Source: Actinernus sp. WN-2022
Taxonomy: Eukaryota > Cnidaria > Anthozoa > Actiniaria > Actinernidae
Direction: 5' to 3'
NCBI GenBank assembly: GCA_030867875.1
Contig: JAOWCC010000019.1
Location: 81,992,861 to 82,056,860, forward strand
Length of the DNA stretch: 64,000 nt
Part shown: piece after piece, positions 20,661-31,530 of the stretch
Layout of the letters: every line of letters starts with the position of its first letter
Numbering within the stretch: position 1 is the first letter of the stretch
The notes under the pieces: generated by a model
Seen by the model: the letters and a program-made list of their open reading frames with translations, nothing else
Databases searched by the model: none
What the model was told of the DNA's origin: nothing
Made by a program: the position numbers and the translations under genes

Positions 20661-21530
20661 CAGAAGTCATCAATGAAAATGTCTCAGAATTTACCTCCCC
20701 CCCCCCCCCCCCCCACCCCCAGTTTCCCCCAATTTTAAGGGCCTCCCTATGCCCCAGCATTTAAGCATTAATTAGCTTTTCTATAATTCAGGTTGATTTG
20801 TCCTATGAAATAATTACGGTACATACAATTTTTTATTGTTGCCATTTATATTCAATTAGATAATTTAAATATTTCCACATGTGTAATGTAGGTGCACAGA
20901 ATCAACTAATGCACTTGTCAGCAGCTTCCCCCAGGGGTAGACCCCAGGATGATCAAGCGGATTGCAAAAAGGGTGGAACAAACTTCACGATTTTCCCCAG
21001 GGGTGGGGAAATGTTATCTTTTTTTCAACCCAAAATCATTCATAGAACGAGTCTAAATACACCTGAATTATAATGAAGAATTTAGCGAAGTTTTCAAGTA
21101 TCTTTTTAAGTGGCACTGCAGCGGCATTGTGTTATGCAGTTTAGCCTAATCGCCAAATTTTCCCACACAGTTTTAATCATACACATTTGGGGAATGATTA
21201 CCCAACTTTAGAGGAAGATTCGTCGATGGGATTTGTCAAAGTTTCGAAGTCTCAAATGCGTGCTTTTAAGAATCTCATTCACATTGAGAAGTAATAATTT
21301 CCACCGTAAAATATAGGGCTAAAAGTACTATAAAAACCACCAAAATGACTCAATGATCAAGATAAATCGATACACCGATACTTCTAATTTCTATTCATGT
21401 TAAAATATGTGACGAGACGTAGAAGAAAAATTCATGACCAGCGTTTGACTTACCGCCAAATTGACGCTTTCCACAGTTGATTCGCCGCCATCTTGAAAAC
21501 TTGACTTTTTGGAAAAAATAATGTTTTGCG
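20661..21530. other. No gene; poly-C tract and a MITE fragment
   Basis: A C-tract interrupted by CACC lies near 20,698-20,720. At about 21,040-21,112 a fragment (ATCATTCATAGAACGAGTCT, then AATACAC) matches the interior of the MITEs at 28,422 and 29,300. The remainder is unassigned. Confidence 0.55.
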
Positions 21531-22118
21531 GTCGTAGCGCCAACACCACCTGATTCAACTCTCACGGTAAACAAACAAGAAACCTCTGACGGCCGAGGTT
21601 TTGGTTCGAGAAATTAAAGGCTTCCAACAATTCCGTTTATAGTTCTGTAATATAATGAGCAGACTGAAGTTTTGGGAATGAGTGTAAAGCTTTTAATTAG
21701 AGATCCAAAGGATGGACAGGATACAACTTATAATATGGTACAAATATAAACATACATTTGAGACAATCATCTATTAGTACCTGCAGTATAACAGAACAGC
21801 AGACTAAATTGTAAACGTGTGTTACATGAATAAGTAGTGTTTAAATTAAAAGGTCAACTACGAGAAAAACAAAAATATTAAATTACATATATCCTAGGGG
21901 AGCAGAGAATGAAAGTTACCGCGCTACCGGCCACTCCTAAAGACTGCTAAATTCAGCTAATAGTTCTTCCCTTTGGTTATTACTAAGAGGATTTCAAATG
22001 AAAGTGTATTTCATCTTCAATTTCATGTGACCCGAGTGTAAGCCCAGATGGGCTCTTGTTTTAATTTGAACCGGCTGCTATAATGACTTTATCGAAGCCA
22101 ATAGAAGACAATTATTTG

Positions 22119-22190
22119 TGTTGGAGACGGGCTCAATTTCCTGTATGCTTATCATGAGTGACATACGAGAGTATGGATTAGAGCTGAACG
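22119..22190 (+). repeat. 5' LTR remnant of the BEL/Pao element
   Basis: Matches the first 72 bp of the 3' LTR with one clear difference (GAGTGACATACG against GAGTGGCATACG). It stops at GAGCTGAAC and passes directly into gag coding sequence; the junction GTGATCGA also occurs inside the 3' LTR, so the deletion may have used that short match. Confidence 0.85.
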
Positions 22191-22219
22191 TGATCGACCC
22201 ACAAGGGTTTACAATACTC

Positions 22220-22549
22220 GTCAGCATGAAACCAGAGCACGTGCGTGTGTTTTTTGCGAGGAGACCACCACACACAAAGGCGTCAATTGTGAACGCGTAA
22301 CATCGCCCGCGGAAAGAAAAAATATCCTAGCGGAAAAGAAACTTTGCTTCAATTGTACTGGCGCGAAACACAGGGAAGTTGAGTGCAATAGCAAAGCCAC
22401 GTGTAAATTCTGCTCCAAAAGGCACCACACCTCTATCTGTGAAAAGCACCCGCCCAAGGAGGAGAGTGCGATGTCTGCCCTTGACGATGACAAAGTCATT
22501 TATCCAGTTGTTGTGGTTATGGTCGGTGGAATTGAATGTCGGGCTTTAT
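22220..22549 (+). pseudogene. BEL/Pao gag C-terminal end with two zinc knuckles
   Basis: The frame containing TGC at 22,345 shows CFNCTGAKHREVEC (C-x2-C-x4-H-x4-C) followed by CKFCSKRHHTSIC, the paired knuckles typical of BEL/Pao gag. The N-terminal capsid part is absent because of the deletion at 22,190. A single-base loss near 22,548 shifts the frame just before the protease motif. Confidence 0.85.
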
Positions 22550-22804
22550 AGACTCTGGTGCTGCCAGTTCCTATGCCTCGGCGAAACTTTTGGACATGTT
22601 GGGCAAGCGGCCAACTGAGGTCAAGCCCAAGAGATTCGTGATGCTCATGGCCTGAACCACAGCGAGAATGGAGATATACAAGACAACCGTTTCGTCTAAA
22701 GTGGGAGACTACAAACTGGAGGTCAATCTTACCAAGGTCAATAGCGGAGAACTTCTCGAGCTGGAGAACCCCCGATACGAACAGTTGATGAAATCCTACC
22801 CCAT
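22550..22804 (+). pseudogene. BEL/Pao aspartic protease region
   Basis: The catalytic DSGA motif is at 22,551-22,562, as expected for a retropepsin. An in-frame TGA is at 22,653-22,655, and another base loss near 22,800 shifts the frame into the RT region. Confidence 0.8.
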
Positions 22805-23757
22805 TTGAAAGGGGTGAAAATGGATGACACAGATACCAAACCACTGCTTCCAGTGCACGTGATACTGGGAGCGGGTGTGTATGCGAAAATCAAAACCGAC
22901 TCCCGACCGCGGATCGGGAACCAAAGCGAGCCTGTCGCCGAGCATACCAAGTTAGGATGGTTCATTCTCTCTCCAGGCGAGGAGATAGATAGGACACACA
23001 TGCTTCTAACCCAGACCAGTCAAGTGGATAACGAAGAGCTATGCAAGCTCGACGTATTGGGACTTGCTGATACACCGCAGCATGACCAGGGGCAGGTGTA
23101 TTCAGAGTTCCAGGAGCAGTTGTCACGCAACGAAGCAGGGTGGTACGAGGCGGGTAATCCTCCACTCCCTAACAATGAGCAAGGCAGTCTACGCAGACTT
23201 GAGACCCTAAGACGCAAGCTAAAGCGCACAGGGGTGGAGCAGGCATATGCAGAGATAATCAAAGAGCAGAAAGCCGAAGGAGTGGTAGAAGCTGATGAGC
23301 AACGGGCGCAGGGAGTGGAATTCTACATTCCTCACAAACCTGTCATTAGGGAAGGTGCGGAGTCTACTAAGATGCGTATAGTCTATGACGCATCCGCCAC
23401 GGCTCATGCCGATGCAACGTCCTTAAACGACTGCTTATATGCAGGGCCACCCCTACAGAACAAATTGTGGAATGTGCTCGTTAGAGCCCGGACGCATCCC
23501 GTAGTGGTTACGGGAGATTTAAAGAAAGCATTCTTACAAGTGCGGGCGAAAGAAAGTGACCGCGATGCGCTGCGGTTCCACTGGAAACAAGGAGAACATT
23601 CAAATGTTGATACTTTACGATTTACGAGGGCCCTGTTTGGGCTCGCGCCATCGCCTTTCCTTCTGGGCGGTGTAATCGAACACCACTTAGACAGCTGGGA
23701 ATCCCGTAAGCCAAATGCGGTTGATGAATTGCGTAAGAGCCTCTATGTGGTGACCTA
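22805..23757 (+). pseudogene. BEL/Pao reverse transcriptase, first part
   Basis: A 317-codon open stretch. It includes the linker upstream of RT, KMRIVYDASA, LNDCLYAGPPL, TGDLKKAFLQV with the first catalytic Asp, and LFGLAPSPFLL. It ends at LYVV just where the family's YVDD catalytic motif should follow: one base is missing within that codon, putting the remainder in another frame. Open on both sides of the break, so the lesion is recent relative to the body of the element. Confidence 0.9.
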
Positions 23758-24969
23758 ATGAGCGGCGAGGCGACCGTGGAGGAGGCCAAGGAGCTCAAAC
23801 GAGAAGCCATTGAGATCTTTGAGGATGCCACCTTCACCTTACACAAATGGCATTCGAACGCCTTCGAGTTAGAGGAGATACCTGTCCTACCAGTGGACAA
23901 GGATGAGGACGGAGTAGAGTCAAGTCTACTTGGACTTGGATGGAACAAAGCGCGTGACGAGATAAGTGTGTCCTTTCCTGGGAAGAAAGCGGACCCGACC
24001 AAGAGGGGGATACTCAGCAAGCTTGCAAGTATCTATGATCCCCTCGGGTTGGTCTCGCCAGTGACCCTGGAAGGAAAGCTTTTGTACCGCGCCGTATGCA
24101 GTGAAAAAATAGCGTGGGATGCACCGTTGCCGGCTAGTCTACTGCGGAAGTGGAGAAAGTGGGAGCACCGTCTACCTGAGAATGTGACTGTCGCACGCCC
24201 CTTGGCCGCACACAGACAACATATTCAATCAATCCATTTGCATGGCTTCGGTGATGCGAGTGGCTATGGCGTGGGAGCAGTAGTGTACGCAGTAGTCGAA
24301 CAGGAATCGGGTCTCACCCAACGGCTCGTGGCAGCAAAAGCCAGGTTAGCCAAGCAGGGCCTAACCATTCCACGATTGGAGCTGGTGTCAGCTCACATGG
24401 CGACAAATTTACTGGTGAATGTGAGAGATGCGCTGAAAGGCTTTCCCGTTACGGAGCTCTGCGGGTGGCTTGATAGCACAGTGGCCCTCCACTGGATTAA
24501 GGGTGCAGGGCAATACAAGCAGTTCGTGGGAAATCGAATACGGAAAATACAAGCCCAGCCCGAGATATCATGGAGATACGTCCCTACCATAGCTAACCCG
24601 GCAGATCTTGCAAGCAGGAGTGGAGACGTAGGGCAACGAGAGCTGTGGTGGCACGGTCCAGAGTGGATCGCACATCCTGAACGCTGGCCACCAAATCCAG
24701 TTACCCAACATACCACAGAAAGTAATGCAGAAGCCAAGGCTACAAAGGAACTTTTCGCGTGCGCTGTGAATGTCACCAATGAGCTGGACGGCGTACTAGG
24801 GAAGTTCGGCCTGAGTAAGGCCATGAGAGTCTGTGCGTGGGCCTCGCGGTTAGTGCATACCTCTCGTCATCCCAACCTCAGAATTGGCGGACCGCTAACG
24901 ACCAAGGAATTGGAGGAACAACACGCGTTCTGGGTCAAGAGAGCCCAACATAGCTCCGATTTTGAGTAA
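23758..24969 (+). pseudogene. BEL/Pao RT C-terminal part and RNase H-like region
   Basis: A 403-codon open stretch starting just after the YVDD break. It shows KLASIYDPLGLVSPV, the family-typical segment after the palm, then HGFGDASGYGVGAVV and LELVSAHMA, CGWLDSTVALHWIKG and FVGNRIRKI with PADLASRSG, typical of the RNase H/A17-like part of BEL/Pao. It stops at TAA (24,967-24,969), but the same frame continues open into integrase, so this is a single nonsense change. Confidence 0.9.
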
Positions 24970-26310
24970 GACCGACTACAGTTAAACTTGCAACCCAACC
25001 AGGACGGAATCCTCGAGTGCCGAGGAAGGATACAAGGCGAGTATCCCATCTATCTCCCAGACACTCATCCATACACACAGAAGTTAGTGCAACAAGAACA
25101 CTTGCGCACCCTCCACGGGGGAGTGGGGCTGACAATGACGAGCATTAGAAGACACCACTGGGTGCCGCGCCTGCGAAGGCTTACCAAGCGGACCATCCGA
25201 GCCTGCCATGGTTGTCGGAGGTTCCAGTCGCGAGCTGCAGCAACTCCACCTCCCGGCAATCTGCGCGTGGATCGGACGCAGGGCACGCACCCATTTCAAG
25301 TTATCGGAGTGGACTACGCAGGTCCACTCAAGTACAGAAAACGTGGGAAGGCAGAACGTAAGGTGTACATAGCATTGTATGCATGTTCCTTAAGCCGTGC
25401 GTTGTACTTGGAATTGATGCCTTCCTTGGAAACTCAAGAGTTTATCCTGAGTCTAAAGAGATTCATTGCGAGGAGAGGGAGACCACACAAGATTTATTCG
25501 GACAACGGGACAACCTTTGTGGGTGCTGCCAGATGGCTGAGAGCAGTCATGGATGATGAGAAATTGAACCAGTTTGTTGCTGAGAACAAGATTACTTGGC
25601 AATTCAACCTAAGCCGTGCCCCCTGGTGGGGCGGTCAATTTGAGCGTATGGTTGGTTTAGTTAAGAACTCGCTCAATAAGATCATCGAAAACGGCTTCCT
25701 AACATGGAGGGAGTTAGAAGAAGTGTTGCTCGACGTGGAGGTGGCCTTGAACAACAGGCCCCTCAGTTACGTCGAGGATGACGTTCAGTTGCCCATCCTC
25801 ACTCCTAACGCTATGATATTCCCTCAGAGCAACGTCCTACCAGACCTAGAGCCACATCACATTGGTGATAGTGATTTGCGAAAGAGAGCCAAATATCTCC
25901 ACAGATGCAAAGAAGCAATGTGGAGGAGATGGTCAAGTGAATACGTGCGTAGCCTGAGGGAGAGGCATAACCTTAACCATCCCGGGAAGCCTTTCACCTT
26001 ACCTGTTGGAGATGTAGTGATCGTGAAGTCAGAGGACGAGAACCGGGGCAAGTGGCCCCTGGGAATTATCTTGGAGTTGTTTGGAGGCCGCGACGGAGTG
26101 ATAAGAGCGGCCAAATTGCGGGCGGGAAGACGGTTTCACGAGCGGCCGGTACAGCACCTCTACCCGTTGGAGTTATCCTGTGACAGGGCAGTGTCAACAA
26201 CCACCGCAGCTCTCAATGCTGACGCACCTGCATTCAGGCCCAAAAGAAGTGCAGCTCTTAAGGCCCAAGAGAAAATTCATCAGTTTGCTCAAGAGGAGCA
26301 AGAACAATGA
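24970..26310 (+). pseudogene. BEL/Pao integrase with C-terminal DUF5641-like domain
   Basis: In the same frame as the preceding stretch, with the first ATG at 24,988. Features in order: H2C2-type zinc region (HHWVPRLRRLTKRTI, then CHGCRRF), the catalytic DDE core with VIGVDYAGPL, YSDNGTTFVGAARWL and APWWGGQFERMVGLVK, then the C-terminal GDVVIVKSEDENRGKW and VQHLYPLEL, typical of the domain after BEL integrases. All three acidic catalytic positions appear intact. The stop at 26,308-26,310 is natural. Confidence 0.9.
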
Positions 26311-26501
26311 CCAATCGCACATTGAGAACAATGAACATTGTTTGATTTCATTCATAACAAGACAACTCTGAACTTTAACTTTGGGTTTATTATTCATCCA
26401 TTTAATTAACCTTTTCTGGTAATGTAACAATTTTTCATAGTAGGCCAGTCTCCTGGAACAGGGACGACATATATCTCAAGGGGAGTTATATGGGGGGAGA
26501 G

Positions 26502-26803
26502 TGTTGGAGACGGGCTCAATTTCCTGTATGCTTATCATGAGTGGCATACGAGAGTATGGATTAGAGCTGAACAGTGAGATAAGAGCTCTTAGTCACAGAG
26601 CGGAAATCGTTTAAGGCGTGTACGGTATGTTTAGTGGAGTGTAGATTAGTTTTTGTAATTCAGAATTCGGGTCAAGAAACAGAGCGAGCGTGATCGAGAA
26701 GAGAAGTGAACTGGCAATTGCAATAAAGTAGTAAAACGAATATTATCAGTGATTTCAGTGACTGTGCCGGGAAAACACTCAGTGCGGAGGCTAGTTCCCG
26801 ACA
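26502..26803 (+). repeat. 3' LTR of the BEL/Pao element
   Basis: Begins TGTTGGAGACGGGCTC directly after the polypurine tract and ends CCCGACA. AATAAA at about 26,723 may be the polyadenylation signal. Confidence 0.88.
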
Positions 26804-26807
26804 TTTG

Positions 26808-28421
26808 CTGCTCACCATCTTGATAACAGGAGATATCTTGTTCTTTGGAAACTGATAGTTCACACAGAGTTAGAAAGAGTTAGCCCGGCTACACGTCTAC
26901 ACTTCAACAAATGCATGATTGCACAAGGATCGCATACACAGAAATGTATTAAAGAACGGTTGAACGTGGTTAGCTCCAACAGATTCCACCTCTTGTAATG
27001 TCACGTGACGATCAGATCCGTGCAAAGCAGTGTGGTAAAAAAAGAAAATAGAAGTGATGCATTCGGTGCTAAAAAAAAAAAAGAAATCGAGATTTGGATC
27101 CGCTTACAGATTAGAACTGCTGCCTTGCTCGCTCGCTTCAGGCTCGCTCGCTGCGGTAGCAATTAGGAGCATCGCGGTTATAACGTCACTATTCACATTA
27201 ACGCTCGAATGTGAAACGCGAAGTATAAAATAAGAAATAATGCCTAATAAACATGTGCTGCACATATCCACAGATTCTGTAATGATAAATACCAGAGCAC
27301 TCCTGCTCCGCTCAGTTCAAATTGATCAGCGCCAAGGAGAGCAGTGGAAGGCATAGAGCAGAGTAATACTCTGTCATGCGGAGCCGACGGACGTGAAATT
27401 TTAGGCTAAGCTGAAATTCACCCGAAATCGATCTAAAACGGTTCAAAGAAACCTTCACAATCGACTCTTTTAAGGATCTATGGAAGAAGGAACTATTGCC
27501 AAGTATGCAAAAATACTGCTTAAAGCCGAAAGCCGAAAAGACTCCAACAAACAGGATATCAAGGTTCCGACGAACAAAAGCGAGGAAATCTCAAAATCTC
27601 AAAAGTTCTTATCAAATGAATGTATACTTTTAAGTTTACCTCATCGAAAATTTGAGAAACAATTGACTTTGACTTGAAATGTGCTTGTGTGCCTGCTCTG
27701 TTAGTATATTTAAAACAAATACAAAGCTATTATTGAAAAAAACACAAATAGAATAATATATATATGAACATTCAGCTATGCCTAAACGAATCTAGTATCT
27801 ACAATCGTAAGCAGTGATCAACTCGGAAGTTGTGCTACTTTGATCACTGCGCACGACCTTAATATAATATATATTATCATTTGTTTTTCATTTAAATGTA
27901 TTGTGAATGTACATGTAACTGTAATTGTAGTTATTGTAAATAGTGCAAAGTGCAGAATAAATTTGAAACTTGAACGGCACACCATCCCACGCTCTCTCGG
28001 TAAATTCGTGTGGAGCGCAGCAGCGCTTAAATTTGATCAACTTTTCCCCCATATCCTATTACGATGAGTGTGAGTTACGAGTGTTCTGAAATAGAATACT
28101 TGTTATCCATTGCATTGTCACGTTGCTGAATGAATTGGATGAAGTTGGACCCACCATGGCCACCCCTCCCCACCCCTCCCCTTGTGGTGGCGGTTGACCA
28201 GGCTCCCTGTTACTCTTGTCACAGCAGTTGCTGACCTAAGCTCTCTCATAACTTAACTACCGCGATGTGGCAATAAGTTTCAGTGAGGATATTTAATACT
28301 AGTTTCTGATCTCCAAAATGAAATATTTAGCAATATAACCTACCCCTAACCTATCCAAGAGGCCTTTTCGTTCATGCATTATTAGTAAAACCTGGATCAG
28401 TCGTGATCCTTAATCACTTTT
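26808..28421. other. No gene recognised
   Basis: CGAG/CTCGCTCGC-rich words near 27,125-27,155, an AT-rich zone, and a minor segment near 27,940-27,970 (GCAGAATAAATTTGAAACTT) resembling a poly(A)-signal-bearing tail. Open frames of 60-75 codons have no domains. C-rich sequence CCACCCCTCCCC lies near 28,162. Confidence 0.45.
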
Positions 28422-28675
28422 GGCACTTTCTCAGTGTAAGCATGTCCTGAAATTGGTAAAGCAAAAGTACACTTGAAAACAATTGAAAACGTCGCTAAAT
28501 TCTCCATTAAGTTCAGGTGTATTTAGACTCGGTCTATGAATGATTTGGGATTTTAAATGGTTAGGTTTTTTTTTGTTTGTATGGACATTTGTATGTTTGT
28601 ATGGACATTTGTTTGAAGGTTTGTATGAAGATTTGACAAAATGAATTATTAATATGCTTACACTGAGAAAGCGCC
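28422..28675. mobile_element. 254-bp MITE, copy A
   Basis: Ends are inverted repeats GGCACTTTCTCAGTGTAAGC and its near complement at 28,656-28,675. The interior contains AGACTCGGTCTATGAATGAT and a TTTGTATGGACA repeat. Copy B lies inverted at 29,300-29,525, and a fragment at 21,040-21,112. Target duplication not resolved. Confidence 0.82.
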
Positions 28676-29299
28676 ACATTTCTGGTCTTGAGGACCCGCC
28701 ATTAAATGGAGGATGACGCACTCGTCTGATTACGCCATCAAGTGCAAGCAGATGAAATGGAGTAAATCGGATAATAGTGTTTGTTAGAAATTTCGTTAGG
28801 TAGCAAAGCAAAATAATGAAATCGAATATCAGGTCTGCGTCGTCGCTAAAATGTTTGATTTGGCAGTGATTTCGCTTATTTCATGTTCTTCCTCAGAAAA
28901 AGATATACACTATGAACTAGAAGATTTGTCGCTACTTAGTTTCAAAGGAATGTTACCATTTTTTCTTCAGTACATTTTTGACATTCTCCAACATAACGCA
29001 ATTAACTCCGAATGTCCAGGATTCGGTAGAAAAACAACTTCGGCTTTGCTTTGATTTCAAAACAGTTGGACTCAGTTGAATCCAGGCGACGATTGTCAAC
29101 TAGCCTTCGTGTTTTGCTAGTTTGTTTTCAAGAGCAAACAAAAACATAAACAAAAACATATCATATGTAAAACTGAAGCCGAATAAATCGAAATTCGAGC
29201 TCTCTAAAATAATCTCCTACACTCAAGTATAATAATTTGCCCTGAATTCAACTCTTTTCATCACTTGCTATCCAGCGTATCGCATACGGGAAAAAAGTA
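28676..29299. other. No gene recognised between two inverted MITE copies
   Basis: About 620 bp. A 67-codon plus frame (28,851-29,054) has no recognisable domain. The DNA could be the loop of a composite element bounded by the two MITE copies. Confidence 0.45.
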
Positions 29300-29525
29300 G
29301 GCGCTTTCTCAGTGTAAGCATATTAATAATTCATTTTGTCATATGTTCATACAAACCTTCTAAAAGCTAACCCACAAACAAAAAAAACCTAACCATTTCA
29401 AATCCCAAATCATTCATAGAACGAGTCTAAATACACTTAACGGAGAATTTAGCGACGTTTTCAAGTGTTTTCAAGTGTACTTTTGCTTTAACAATTTCAG
29501 GACATGTTTACACTGAGAAAGTACC
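29300..29525. mobile_element. 226-bp MITE, copy B (inverted to copy A)
   Basis: Starts GGCGCTTTCTCAGTGTAAGC and ends with TTTACACTGAGAAAGTACC. The interior is the reverse complement of copy A with small indels. Confidence 0.82.
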
Positions 29526-30334
29526 AGAAATTTCTAGCTAACAAATCGACTACATTTTTCATTGTCTACACTCTTATTGATCATGCATAGAAATGACGTA
29601 ATAAACTGTTCAAAACTCAAAGTAAAGTTTCACTTTTTTCCCCGATAAAATATTTTAAATAAAGTTCAAACAAACGTAATCATGAAGGAACTTTACCCTT
29701 TTCTCTTGCTTTACTTATAAAGCAAGCTTATACATATTAAGAATGACGTAATTAATTGGATGCTCTTCTAAATGATTCTGGTAGCTCTATTGTGGTTTTG
29801 TATATTTTTCTATAAATTAAATTCCAATTTAATCGCATCCTTATCATGCCCATATTTGTACTTTTTACACTAGAGTAGGCATTGCTTAGCAACTTGAATA
29901 TGCTTGTCATTTACATTCGGCAGGAAAAAAACCTCTACTAATTGTTTTGCTTTAATAATTTGAGGAAATGTTCGCCCAGCAAAGCAGCAGGATCAGTGCG
30001 GACCTTGTGTGTTAACTCCACACCTCAGAAATACTGAAGTATACTTCAAGTATATCATGACACTTGAAGAATATTGACTGTGAAGAATACTCCACTTAAC
30101 AGAACTGAACTGAGTTGCTTCACTGTCTTTGTAAGAGTTAGTTTTCTTAGACAGCGTTTGGTTTGTTTTGCTGTTGTGAATGCCCATGTTTGCCGACACA
30201 GACTAACTTTTAAGTGCACGATTCAAATATCGTGGCATCAAACCTTACTCTTATGAGTCATTCGAGCCTTTAATATGACCTTTAATTAAGCAACCACGAC
30301 GGCATAAAACAATAGTCTTGATTACAAAATACAA
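29526..30334. other. No gene recognised
   Basis: AT-rich. Short overlapping frames on both strands near 29,993-30,256 lack domains. A loose repeat AATACTGAAGTATACTTCAA occurs near 30,030. Confidence 0.45.
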
Positions 30335-31530
30335 CAAGAGCCCATCTGGGCTTTCACTCGGGCCACATGAGATTGAAGATGAAATACACTTTCATTTGAA
30401 ATCCTTTTAGTAATAACCGAAGGGAAGAATTATTAGCTGAATTTAGCAGTCTTTAGGAGTGGCCGGTAGCGCGGTGACATTCATTCTCTGCTCCCCTAGT
30501 ATATATATGTAATTTAATATTTTTATTTTTCTCGTGTATGTAAATTAAAGAAGTTGACCTCTACTTATTCATGTATCGCACGCTTACAATTTAGTCTGCT
30601 GTTCTTCAGGTTCAGAGTACTAATAGATGAGTGTCTCAAATGTATGTTTATATTTGTCCCATATCATAAGTTGTATCCTGTCCACCTATGATAGAGCTAT
30701 CACTATATTTCTCTACTGTTCATTCTACCCTGCGGCTATTTATCGCAGCTCGCGTCCATATTGACCAGTATTTATTAACTGAAATGCCCTCCTTCCCAAA
30801 ACTGCAGTCTGCTCATTATATTACAGAACTATAAAGGGAACTGTTGGAAGCCTTTAATTTCTCGAACCAAAACCTCGGCCGTGAGAGGATTCTTGTTTAA
30901 GTTTACCTTGAGAGTTGAATATTGCTTCGCTCATCATAAATTATTCTGTGCTGAGTGTTTATTTCGATTTCTCCGGGGTATTTCTGGCTTCGTTTTGGCG
31001 AGCGACGCCTACAGATCACGGTGTTTGCGCTGGTATGTATTATGACCGAAAGTAAAATGAAATGTGGCATAAAACCTACGAAGCGTACCTCAAACAAGAA
31101 TACCGTCCGATGGCAAAATCTATCAGCGCCACGAGGTCAACAAATCGACAAAGAAATGCAGATATAAACACGCAATGATTTCAACCTCACCGTACCTTAA
31201 TTCAGAATATCCTGAGCCTGTTGGAAGGCTTTCGCACGGTGAAGTTAAATAAAACATTAAACTGCTTACATTTGAGAGATGGGATTCCAAATTTGAGAGA
31301 AATTTCCTCGGGGTCGACCATCTTGATTTACTGTATTAAATTATGTAAATAAATTAACCTGGAGAGTGTTACGTGACAAGCACAGTGCAATCTGATTGGT
31401 GGTGAACTTGAAATTTAATACATGGGAACAAAGAAAAAATAACCGCATGGGTCAAAAGTCAAAATTTTGTCGCGCCAAACAAAAAATTAATAACCGCTTG
31501 CATTTTAAGACTCGGTGCAGCCCGAGTAAT
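30335..31530 (-). repeat. Dispersed repeat family, copy 2 (uninterrupted)
   Basis: Reverse complement of the family at 16,235-22,058, running from CAAGAGCCCATCTGGGC to GCAGCCCGAGTAAT. It lacks the 3.9-kb insertion and shows the undisturbed target at 30,912-30,920, and it lacks the 450-bp internal duplication. No conserved protein seen. Confidence 0.8.

Larger units (their letters stand above)
17642..21552. mobile_element. 3.9-kb TIR element with 9-bp target duplication (MULE-like)
   Basis: Ends are inverted repeats of about 28 bp, AGGTGGTGTTGGCGCTACGA then YCGCAAA. ATTCAACTC flanks both sides (17,633-17,641 and 21,553-21,561). The empty site with a single ATTCAACTC is preserved in the inverted paralogue (minus strand, 30,912-30,920), which confirms the limits. 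A 9-bp duplication fits Mutator-like elements. No transposase is recognised; the interior is filled by a nested TIR element (18,168-18,964), a LINE fragment and simple repeats. Confidence 0.85.
16235..22058. repeat. Dispersed repeat family, copy 1 (split by a 3.9-kb transposon)
   Basis: The left piece (16,235-17,641) and right piece (21,553-22,058) together match an intact inverted copy at 30,335-31,530. It begins TTACTCGGGCTGCA and ends with the palindrome AGCCCAGATGGGCT then CTTGTT. Copy 1 also has a roughly 450-bp internal tandem duplication (about 16,835-17,280 and 17,285-17,640) around ACTCTCGGTCATAATACATA, which the other copy lacks. No protein is recognised. The 3' hairpin followed by a short tail is reminiscent of a Helitron-like end but lacks a clear CTRR terminus. 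Confidence 0.7.
22119..26803 (+). mobile_element. BEL/Pao LTR retrotransposon, 5'-deleted and broken
   Basis: A 302-bp 3' LTR (26,502-26,803, TGTTGGAGAC ... TTCCCGACA) is preceded by a polypurine tract (GGGGGGAGAG, 26,492-26,501). The first 72 bp of the same LTR are at 22,119-22,190. TTTG (or ATTTG, sharing the final A) flanks both outer ends at 22,114-22,118 and 26,803-26,807, a 4-5-bp target duplication. Internal order gag zinc knuckles, aspartic protease, RT, RNase H, integrase is that of BEL/Pao. The rest of the 5' LTR and most of gag are deleted. At least three single-base losses and two in-frame stops disable the polyprotein. Confidence 0.92.

Noticed and set aside
22078..25299. Numerous minus-strand frames up to 143 codons over the BEL/Pao element
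   Set aside because: They are antisense shadows of the plus-strand polyprotein with no domains of their own.
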